From Zonotrichia leucophrys gambelii (Eukaryota; Chordata; Aves; Passeriformes; Passerellidae): a DNA stretch of 64,000 nucleotides. Under the pieces are notes generated by a model. That model did no database searches. It was given only the letters and a program-made list of their open reading frames with translations, and was not told where the DNA came from. The stretch is taken from contig NC_088193.1 of the NCBI RefSeq assembly GCF_028769735.1, positions 5,793,814 to 5,857,813 on the forward strand, in the 5' to 3' direction. Of the stretch, positions 55,975-64,000 are shown in pieces (the first letter of the stretch is position 1; the number at the start of each line of letters is the position of its first letter). Position numbers and translations under genes: made by a program.

Positions 55975-58900
55975 GTAAGCACTTTGATTTATGGAATACC
56001 AGGTATTTCTATTTACAGGGAGAACTCTGACCCCTGCAAGGCCTTAATTAATGGTTATTTTCAAGGTTATTTTCAGGCCCTGGTGTTCACTCCTGCACCT
56101 TAATCCGTGAGAACTGTTCTCCTTTGGAATCAGTGAAAATAATCTGGACTATTTTGAGTCTAATTTAAGGGTGTTTTGCCCTCATGCTTCCCAATGTGAT
56201 TTCTGAGCCCCCATGGAACAGCCCTGAGGTCAGAGGCTGCCATCCCTCATGTGGGATCACTGGCTTTAATTCACTCAGCTCCTCTCACAGAGATCAAGGT
56301 AGCAACAAAACACTTTAATGCACATATCCCCCCCACTGGGGAATGACAAGGGGGCAAATCTTCATCAATATCATTTTGGGGGATGATAGTGGAACATATT
56401 TTTATCTGTAGAGTTTATTGTTGTAATGGATGTTTCTTGTTTTCTGTGATTTTTATTAGCAGTTTCATATTGCTGCACTTCCAAGTCCAGCTCAGATCTG
56501 AGGAAAAGAAAGAAAACACCAAAAGCAGAGTTTCTCAGATCTGCTCATCAAAAGGGGTTTAGGAGGAGGTGGCCTGGTGCTGATTCCAGGTTGTCATCAG
56601 AAAATCCTCAAATCCTTCCAAATCCATTTTACCACGGTTGAATTTCAGGGATAAAAGTGCATAAATTAGAGATGTTAAAGGTGAGGTTTTGCCAGCATCC
56701 AGCTCCAGGTGCTCCCAGTGTTGAGGATCCCAGGACCATCCCACACCAGGCACAGCCAGCAAGGCCCCAGTGCCCCTTGGTGAGCTGAAAATGAGGCAAA
56801 AACCTGCTGGTTTGGGTTTCAGAGTGAAATGTGAGCTCCTACTGGGAGAACTCAGAGTGAAATCCATCCAGTGGACAGATGAGCAATCACCCTGGAACTT
56901 CTCCAGGTTCCTGGTTGTGGGTTGATGCCCTTGGGAGTAGTGGAGCCTCCTCTTGAGGTGTCTGGTCATCATCATCATCATCACCACCATCATCATCATC
57001 ATCACCATCACCACCAGCCCCCTGCTCTCCTGACACAACCTTCTCTCTCTGTTCTTTGCAGCTGACAGAGGTGCCAACAACAGCTGGGGCGTGCCAGATG
57101 TATTTTAGTAAGTGCCACAAGTTTGGGGTGGGAAAGGGGATTCCACCACCCTCATCTCCATCAGGGCTTCCTTGCTGCTGCGCTGGGTCTCCCACAGCCA
57201 AAACCCCCCTGAGGTGTCCTCCAAAAGGGCTGGAAAGTCCTGAAATGGGTAGAAAACATCCTCCAAAGGTCTGAAAACACCCCAAGAGTACAAAGAATAA
57301 AGATGGAATTGGAATAAACCCTATTTTTCAGTTATTTTACCCAGAGCTATGGCATTTGGGGCTGCATTTGCTGCCCAAACAATATTTTGACAAATGGTTT
57401 AATTTCTTGTTCTGATCATGAAACTGTCCATAATTATGGGGGAAAGGAGAAAAAGGTATGAGTGATACAGGAGGCAAAAATTGGCCTCTGAGAACCCACT
57501 TGATCATTTAAATTGGTCATAAAACATAATTCTTGGACCATAAATGTGTGTCCACCATTAGTTGTAGCATTTATCGACATTAACTTTTAAATTAGATACT
57601 GGCACTGCCTCCTTAAACCTTTTTCTGTTTTTTCAGTGATCCTCAGGCCTTGGTGGATTTTTTGCCTGGATCCAGAAAGGTGAGTGACAACTCAGCTCCC
57701 TGCCCAAACCCACACAACTTCCGTAACACAAGCACTTTCTTTAAAGAAAAACTAGATTTTTTATATTAAACTTCCCAAAAGCTCATGATTTTTTAGGTCT
57801 CAGTTCCTGCTGCTGCTTTTTTCCCATGAAAAGGGAATGAAATTCCCTTGGTTTGTTTTTTGTCAATTTCCTCAAATTTTGTCCTCAATTCCCTCGGTGT
57901 GTTTTCCTTCAATTTCCTCAATGTTTCTCCTCAATTCCCTTGGTCTTTTTTTTTTTTTTTTGTCAATTTCCTTCATTTTTCTCCTCAACTCCCTCACTGT
58001 GTTTTTCCTCAATTTCCCTCAATATTTCTCCTCATTTCCCTTGCAGTGTTTCCCTCAATGTTTCTCCTCAGTTCCTTCGCTGTGTTTTTCCTCAATTTCC
58101 TCCATTTTTCTCCTCAAATCCCTCGGTGTGTTTTCCCTCAATTTCCTCAAATTTTCCCATCAATTCCCTTGCTGTGCTTTTCCTCAGGTTTTCCTCCTCA
58201 TCTCCCTCAGTGTGTTTTTCCTCAATGTTTCTCCTCATTTCCCTCGCAGTGTTTCCTTCAATGTTTCCCCTCAGTCCTCTCGCTGTGTTTCCCTCAATAT
58301 TTCCCTCGCTGTGTTTCCCTCAATGTTTCCCTCATTTCCCTCGCTGTGTTTTTCCTCAATTTCCCCCATTTTTGTTCTCAGTTCCTTTGCTGTGTTTCCC
58401 TCAATGTTTCCCCTCAGTCCCCTTGCTGTTTCCCTCAATGTTTCTCCTCAATCCCCTCGCTGTTTCCCTCAATGTTTCCCCTCAGTCTCCTCGCTGTGTT
58501 GCCCTCAAAGTTTCTCCTCAGTTCCCTGTTTCCCTCAGTGTTTCCCCTCAATTTCCTCGGTGTGTTTTTCCTTGGTCCCCTCTCTGTGTTTTCCCTCAAT
58601 TTCCCCAATGTTTCCCCTCAATCCCCTCGCTGTTCCCTACAATGTTTCCCTCAATCCCTCGCTGTTTCCGCAATGTTCCCTCAGTCCCCTCGCTGTTTCC
58701 TCAATATTTCCCCTCAGTCCTCGCTGTTCCGCAATGTTTCCCCTCAGTCCCCTCGCTGTTCCCTCAGTCCCTCGCTGTTCCCCTCAATGCTCCCCTCATC
58801 CCGTCACTGTTCACTCAATATTTCCCCTCAGTCCCTCGCTGTTCCCCTCAATATTTCTCCTCAGTCCCTCGCTGTTCCCCTGAATGTTTCCCCTCAGTCC

Positions 58901-60712
58901 CCTCGCTGTTCCCCTCAATATTTCTCCTCAGTCCCCTCGCTGTTTCCCGCAATGTTTCCCCTCAGTCCCCTCGCTGTTCCCTCCGTTTCCCAGGTCCAGG
59001 AGCCCTCCCCGCGCTCGGAGCTGGCCGGGCGGGCGGTGCGGGTGCCCGAGGGGCCGGGCCCGGGCTGCCCGCAGGGCGGCGGGGCTGCAGCGGGCGCGGC
59101 GGTAGATCTGCTGCAGCAGTGCCTGTGGGCCGCGGGCATCACCGAGCAGCTGCTGGAGGCCGAGGCCATGCGGGACGCGGGCAGCTTCCAGCCCGCAGTG
59201 CCTTCCCTCAGCGCCCCGCAGATCGTCCCTAGCGGCGCCCAGCCGGCCCTGGCCCCGCAGCCGCTGCTGCAGCCCTTCGTGCAGACCCTCGGGCCCTTCC
59301 CCGGCCTGCAGCTGGGGCTGGCGCCCGCTCAGCCGCGGGGACAGCAGGTGACGGCCACTGCCCTGCCAGCGCCGCAGGTCGTGCTCCTGCAGCAGGCAAG
59401 TGCAGCCCCTGGGTGTGACCCGCACCGGGGCCACTTCCATCCCCTCTGGGGCCACTTCCATCCTCTCCAAAGCCATTTCCATCCTCTCCCAGACCCCTTG
59501 CATCCTCTCCGCGGCCACTTCCACCTCTCCAAGGCCACCTCCATCCCCTCCAAAGCCACTTCCATCCACTCCAAGGCCACTTCCATCCTCTCCAAAGCCA
59601 CTTCCATCCTCTCCAGGGCCACTTCCATCCTTCTGGGGCCACTTCCACCTCTCCAAAACCACCTCCATCCCCTCCAAAGCCACTTCCACCCTCTCCAAGG
59701 CCACTTCCACCCTCTCTAGAGCCACTTCCACCCTCTCCCAGGCCACTTCCATCCCTCAGGTCACTCAGTCCTCTTCAAGGCCAATTCCATCCTCTCCAAG
59801 GCCACTTCCATCCTCTCCAGGGTCACTTCCATCCTCTCCCAACACACTTTTGTAGCTCTGTGGTTTGAAGTTCTGGCTTACTGGTTTTTTTTTAGTTTGT
59901 TTAGTCCCATTTCTGTGGGATTTTTTTTAATTCCTCTGGATTTTAATTTTGCTAATTCTTTTAATTCTGTATCTTTTATTCCTATTTCTTTTAGTCTTAT
60001 TATTTTAGTCCTGTTTCTTTAGCTCTTTCTTCTGGGAAGGGGGAAGAAGAATGGGGACAAAGATCCCAATACTTGAGCTTTTCTTTGGCTCAATCTTCAC
60101 CTCCCTCCGGAGATCCCCAGTTTGTGGGTTTGGGGCACACACCCCCATTTGTGGGGTTCAGACCCTGCGAGGGAAAGCTCTGCAGCACCTTCTTCAAATC
60201 CTGGAGCCCTCAAGTTTGGAAAACCCTCAAAGATCCTCAAATCTGACCCTTCTTGTCCTTCCTTGTACCATCTGGTGGCAGGGCCGGAGAATCCCTTCCT
60301 CCTCATGAATTCCCACCAACCTCAAGCAGTTTGTGGGTTAAAAACCACCAGATTTAGGGTGTTTTTTTCTTTTTTTTTTTGTGTTATTTTTCACCCTCTC
60401 CAGGTGCCGCAGAGGATCATCCTGCAGGTGAAGCAGCCGGGCCCCACCACACTGGCCCTGCTCCCCAGCCCAGCCACCTGTGTCCTGGGCAGTGGCCAGG
60501 GGCCAGGGCCACCAGCCCACACACCCCCTGGCCACCCCCATTGTGCCACCCTGTCACCCTACGGCCACCAGCTCCCTGCAGCAGCAGCAGCAGCCCAGCA
60601 CAGCAGCATCCCCACGGCCAAGGCTGTGGGAGTTGAGCTGTGGCACGGGGAAAGCTTCTGGGGCCTGCAGCCAAAATGGGGGAAACTGGACTCCTATGTT
60701 TCCTATTTTTAA
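55920..60712 (+). CDS. Unrecognised Pro/Gln/Ala-rich gene, five exons (span)
   Basis: I do not recognise this protein. Five exons join in phase to about 284 residues: 55920-55974, 57062-57107, 57637-57679, 58994-59395 and 60404-60712. The N-terminal part is short and mixed (NNSWGVPDVFYDPQALVDFL). Next comes a Gly/Ala/Pro-rich linker, one likely helix (VDLLQQCLWAAGITEQLLEA), and then a long region rich in Pro, Gln, Leu and Ala with repeated PAPQVVLLQQ/VPQRIILQVKQ-type words. Composition resembles transcriptional activation regions, but no DNA-binding domain is seen. The first exon is the least certain; its only support is its donor and matching phase. The intron after exon 3 and the intron after exon 4 are filled with minisatellite. 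The last intron has a GC-AG splice pair, and the stop overlaps AATAAA. Order and phases argue for a real gene. Confidence 0.65.
56966..57016. repeat. (CAT)n/(CAC)n microsatellite
   Basis: Imperfect trinucleotide run just upstream of exon 2 of the unrecognised gene. Confidence 0.9.
57062..57107 (+). CDS. Unrecognised gene, exon 2
   Basis: TTCTTTGCAG acceptor, TTTTA|GTAAGT donor. It encodes DRGANNSWGVPDVF with split codons at both ends. It lies just after a CAT/CAC microsatellite. Confidence 0.68.
57637..57679 (+). CDS. Unrecognised gene, exon 3
   Basis: The acceptor TGTTTTTTCAG follows a strong pyrimidine tract; the donor is AAAG|GTGAGT. It completes a Tyr codon and encodes DPQALVDFLPGSRK. 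Confidence 0.72.
57849..58982 (+). repeat. Intronic minisatellite, about 33-36 bp unit
   Basis: About thirty units of a TTTCCCTCAATGTTTC / CCCTCAGTCCCCTCGCTG type fill nearly the whole intron before exon 4. The left part is T-rich and diverged, the right part more uniform. It lacks stops in all three + frames for long stretches, giving spurious frames of 348, 459 and 623 codons. Confidence 0.95.
58994..59395 (+). CDS. Unrecognised gene, exon 4 (main exon)
   Basis: CGTTTCCCAG acceptor. 402 bp, 134 codons, phase 0 at both ends, GC-rich with many CpG. It encodes VQEPSPRSELAGRAVRVPE, a Gly/Ala linker, the LLQQCLWAAGITEQLLEAE helix, and a Pro/Gln/Leu-rich segment ending QVVLLQQ. The donor is CAG|GCAAGT, a GC donor with an otherwise perfect consensus. 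Confidence 0.78.
59421..59845 (+). repeat. Intronic minisatellite, about 20-21 bp unit
   Basis: About twenty copies of GGCCACTTCCATCCTCTCCA and variants directly follow the GC donor of exon 4. Confidence 0.95.
60404..60712 (+). CDS. Unrecognised gene, terminal exon
   Basis: The acceptor CACCCTCTCCAG follows a long T tract. It encodes VPQRIILQVKQPGPTTLALL, a Pro/His-rich part, an Ala run, and ends DSYVSYF. The stop TAA is 60710-60712. Confidence 0.75.
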   Translation: MPQRIILQVKQPGPTTLALLPSPATCVLGSGQGPGPPAHTPPGHPHCATLSPYGHQLPAAAAAAQHSSIPTAKAVGVELWHGESFWGLQPKWGKLDSYVSYF

Positions 60713-60716
60713 TAAA
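60711..60716 (+). terminator. Poly(A) signal overlapping the stop codon
   Basis: AATAAA starts at the second base of the TAA stop. If used, the 3' UTR would be only about 15-30 nt. Confidence 0.55.
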
Positions 60717-60719
60717 ACC

Positions 60720-61235
60720 CTTGATGGAAAGTGCCATGAGGATCCACAGTGAGATTATTTAACAGCAAGATGCTGACACTGGATTTTCCAAGGCAAAAAA
60801 AGAGAGCTTTTAATTTCTGACTCCAAATTTATAGATTTCCAAAATGACAGTGGATTGGAGGGTGACAGTGCCACCTCTCCAATGACACTGGACAAACCAA
60901 CAGTGCATCAAATTCCTCCTCCATAAAAGAATGCAAAACAATCAGTTATTTATAGAAAGTGTGTGAGAAAGTTTGTTACAAGAATGTAAATATCAGAAGG
61001 CTTAGAAAAACTTCCTTGAGTTTAAAAACATCCAAAACTTGTTTCATGCTTGCAAGACATCATCACCCTGGTTCCTCAGGTGAGGAAAACCTTCTCCAGA
61101 GTTTCTGTCCCCATTTCTCTGGGAAGTTGGGGCGTCCTTGTGCCATCCAGCAGCCCCTTCAGGTGAGGAGCTGGCTTTCCTGGCAGTGTTCTTTGTTTCT
61201 GAGTTTTTCCACTTTGTCCCCAAGGTTTTCTACTT
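60720..61235. other. Intergenic, no gene seen
   Basis: Nothing gene-like or repetitive recognised. Confidence 0.5.
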
Positions 61236-61575
61236 TATTTTCTCTATAAAGTTTGTTGTCCAATTTTCTCCTCTTCACTTTTGTCCTTCACTTTTCAATT
61301 TTTCTCCTCTAATTCCCATTTCCCCCTTTATTTCCAAATTTTACACCTTTCCAAGCTTTACCCCTTATTTTCTAGTGCTCCACTTTCTTCACTTTCCTCT
61401 TTTTATTTCCAAGTCCCCCACTTTATTTCCAACATCTCCCACTTTTTATCTCCAAGGCTCCTTTTATTTCTGGTTTTTCTCTTTCAAGTTTCCCCTCTTC
61501 ATTTCCACATTTCTCCACTTTATCTCTAAGTTTTCTCCAAGATTTTCCCTTTTATTTCCACAATTTTTAAAGTTT
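61236..61575. repeat. Degenerate TTTATTTCCAA/CTCCACTTT repeat
   Basis: Pyrimidine-rich tract in which TTTCC(A)AG, CTCCACTTT and TTTATTTCCA words recur at about 20-35 bp spacing. Confidence 0.7.
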
Positions 61576-61894
61576 TTTTCCGTGTGAAAGCCCAGGAGAA
61601 ACGCTGAGACTTCTCTTTGCACAGGCAACAGCTACAGGTGATGGAGCAGAGGAGGAGGAATTCAAAGTGAGATACAGGGTACAGGATAAAGATGGTGAAA
61701 GAAATACCCTTGTGGCATGCTACAGGGTCCAGAAGGAACAGTGACACCATACCACAGAGAGAGACAGCAGAAATACCACGGGGCTACAGGGAAGAATGCA
61801 AAAATGGTTATCTGAGAGCTGGACAGAAAAACAAAGAGCTGGCAAATGAGAAATAGCCACGGGCAGAGCGAGGGAGGACGGAAAAGATGGGGAC

Positions 61895-62085
61895 AAGGCT
61901 GTTCATGGAGCTCGGCCGGGGTGTCCCGGCAGCTCCTCCGGGCCGGTGCCGGGGCTCGGCCGCTGCTGCCGGCGGGGGCACCGGGCTGCAGTTCCGCGCT
62001 TTGGCCGCTCGGCGGCAGCCGCGAGCGTGGGAACTGCCCGGAGCTCGGGGGGACGCGGCCGGAGAGCCCCGGGAGGGCGGGGACA
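61895..62085. promoter_or_regulatory. CpG-rich segment, possible promoter
   Basis: About 190 bp with dense CpG and very high GC (GGCCGGGG, GCCGCTGCTGCCGGCGGGGG, CCGCTCGGCGGCAGCCGCGA). Avian CpG islands usually mark promoters. No matching first exon could be identified on either strand. Confidence 0.45.
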
Positions 62086-62790
62086 CAACGGGGACACGGG
62101 GGGACACGGAACGGGGGGAACGGGACAACGGGACACAAGGACACGGGGGAAACGGAAAGAGAGGGGGACACGGGGGACACGGGGAAGGACACGGCGGGGA
62201 TATAGCTGGGACACAGCGGGGACACAGCGGGGATACAGCGGGGACACAAGGGACAGGGGGGGACACAACGAACAGAAGAGGAGGACACGGGGAAGGACAC
62301 GGCGGATATAGCTGGGACAACGGGGACACACGGGATACAGCGAGACAGGGAGGGACATGGCGGGAACCACAACGGGGGACACGGGGGACACAGCGGGGAC
62401 ACGGGGGGGACACAACTGGACACAACGGAGCAGAGAGAGAGGGACACGGGGACACGGGGGGCACGGGGAAGGACACGGCGGTAAGCTGGGACACAACGGG
62501 ACACGTGGGGACACAGAGGGGATACAGCGGGAAGGAGGCACGGCGGGGAACACACACAACGGGGACACGGCGGGGACACCAGGGGGAGTACAGCGGGGGT
62601 ATGAGGGGGAGACACAGAGGAGGGACACGGCGGGGACATGGGGGGTACACAACGGGGACGCGGCGAGGATACAGCGGGGACACAGGGGGGATACCGGGGA
62701 GACACGGGAGGGATACAGCGGGGACACAGGGGAGACACAGCGGGGACACAGGGGAACACACAGAGGCCGACACAGGGAGACACGAGGAGC
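62083..62790 (+). repeat. GGGGACACAGC minisatellite, about 11-bp unit
   Basis: Roughly sixty imperfect units of GGGGACACAGC, GGGGACACAACG and GGGGATACAGC. The + strand has frequent runs of four or more G at short spacing. Long open frames on both strands (up to about 420 codons on minus) are repeat artefacts. Confidence 0.95.
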
Positions 62791-62989
62791 AGGAGCAGGG
62801 AAGCCTGGGGGCAGCATTCTCCCCAGCGGCTCAGTGAGCTGCTCATGGGCACATTCCCCAGCTGGCTGGAGCCATCCGGCCCCTTGGCACCTCCTCTGGG
62901 CTGTATCCATCCCTGTATCCATCCCATTTGGAGCTGAATCTTTGTGCCCTTCCTGCTGTGGACGAGTGTCGGATCGAGCCCTTTTCTGA

Positions 62990-63560
62990 CCCAGAATGGG
63001 GCAACTGAGAGGCGTTTTAAAAACTTTTATTCCATTTTCAGTCTCATGAGAAGGGTGAGACAATACCGATGTTACAATCACACCATCACAATCGGAAGCC
63101 GACTATTTCCTAATTGCAAAACACTGTAAGCCACAATTTTCTACCAATCCATTTCCCACACTGGGGCAGAGGCACAGGCAGTGCACCCCAGCAGTGCCTG
63201 TGACACTGGGAAAAGCTCCAGGAGCTCCCTGGTGCCCAGGCAGGCAGGGGGCAAAGTGAGAGGCAGCTGCTGGGGAGGAGCTGGGTCGGGATGAGTTCCA
63301 GAATCCTCCCAAAGGCCCAGCTGCAGTGTGGGCTGAGTTTGAGACAGTGATACAGGGCAGACACTCCAAAATGAGCTACGTCCCCTTCAGTTTTATCCAT
63401 TCCACTTTCACCAATAAGGAGAGATGAATGTGAGAATATAAGTGAAAAATAACAGAACAGAAGAGATCCCAATCATCAGTACCTAAAAGTGCACTCTCCT
63501 GTCTTGGTCCTTGCTGTGTTGAGTCGGGAATGTGAAAATTTCATTCCTGTAAATGCTGGA
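62990..63560 (-). mobile_element. Probable LTR or other mobile fragment
   Basis: A tract from GTTTTAAAAACTTTTATTCC, through the CTCATGAGAAGG and GATGTTACAATCACACC region, to GGACAGTGTCG has the look of an avian LTR read on the minus strand. Ends are not defined. This is pattern memory and not a proof. Confidence 0.35.
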
Positions 63561-64000
63561 CAGTGTCGTTCATTGTTTGGCCAAGCGTTTCCTCCTCTGG
63601 TCCCCTGATCAGAATATTGTCATTATTTTGTCCCCTGAGCAGGATTTTGTCATTATTTTGTCAGTTTGTGGTTTCAGGTGTGAGAAGAACTGATCCTGCC
63701 TGGCTAACATGACATGCACCACCCAAGGGACTTGGGGTGAGGGTCTGGAGGGACAGAACCAAGGGAATGACAGAGGGCAGGGCTGGATGGGATTTTGGGA
63801 AGAAATCCAGCCTGTGAGGGTGAGCAGGCCTGGCATGGGCATCCCACAGAAGCTTCTCCATGCCCTGAAATGTTCAGGGCCAGGTTTAATGGGGCTTGGA
63901 GCAACTTGGTCCAAGTCTGAGAACAAATTGAGCTTTAGGGTCCTTGTCCTTCCCAGCCCAAACCTTTCTGGCATTCGAGGATTTCTCCGGCACCGAGCCA
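63561..64000. other. Window end, no gene seen
   Basis: A short tandem of TTGTCATTATTTTGTC lies at about 63618-63663. Otherwise nothing recognised. Confidence 0.5.

Noticed and set aside
57837..59855. Overlapping + frames of 348, 459 and 623 codons and minus frames of 139-274 codons
   Set aside because: They arise from stop-free minisatellite units. Only the 58994-59395 part has splice sites and non-repeat composition.
61662..63081. Minus frames of 321-421 codons and + frames of 210-316 codons
   Set aside because: They are translations of the GGGGACACAGC array in several frames at once, with no domain.

Overview
This is vertebrate nuclear DNA, very probably from a songbird. Genes are split by GT-AG introns, CR1 LINE fragments lie in both orientations, and there are many solo LTRs of avian beta- and gamma-type endogenous retroviruses, two with readable target-site duplications. 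There are no bacterial-style operons, no CRISPR and no rRNA. I did not recognise a tRNA gene.

Left part (1-11.5 kb): the last three coding exons of ZBTB44 on the + strand (four C2H2 zinc fingers plus the C-terminal tail), followed by a long AT-rich 3' UTR that probably ends at an ATTAAA signal near 11.46 kb. An LTR-PBS-LTR remnant of an endogenous retrovirus sits in the intron just before the second exon of the window. A 285-bp piece of the 3' UTR (9.32 kb) is repeated almost unchanged at 13.40 kb.

Middle (11.5-45 kb): no convincing gene. It is built of LTRs (12.4-13.1, 16.4-17.1, 17.9-18.3, 20.9-21.2, 22.0-22.9 with a nested LTR, 25.0-25.4, 31.6-32.0, 37.4-37.9, 39.8-40.5 and 42.7-43.0 kb), CR1 pieces and tandem arrays. 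The arrays are a GC-rich minisatellite at 24.1 kb, a repeat of about 170-210 bp at 26.0-26.8 kb, a low-copy duplicated block at 28.9-32.2 kb, a 460-bp GGAGA/AAGAG polypurine tract at 33.5-33.9 kb and an AGATCTTATACTGG minisatellite at 36.3-37.1 kb. A degenerate interstitial telomeric CCCTAA block of about 540 bp lies at 41.9-42.4 kb.

Right part (45-64 kb): a minus-strand ubiquitin-specific protease of the USP36/USP42/USP17-like group. Ten coding exons can be joined in phase; the catalytic Cys, His and Asp and both zinc CxxC pairs are kept, and the protein is short (about 491 residues). Next comes an unrecognised plus-strand gene (about 284 residues, five phase-compatible exons, Pro/Gln/Ala-rich). 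Its two largest introns are mostly minisatellite, its last intron uses a GC-AG splice pair, and its stop codon overlaps an AATAAA. A CpG-rich segment leading into an 11-bp minisatellite (61.9-62.8 kb) and a probable LTR (63.0-63.5 kb) close the window.

The interstitial telomeric block, the GC-rich minisatellites and the USP copy together suggest a subtelomeric or microchromosomal setting to the right of about 42 kb. That is inference. No functional link between the three genes is visible.
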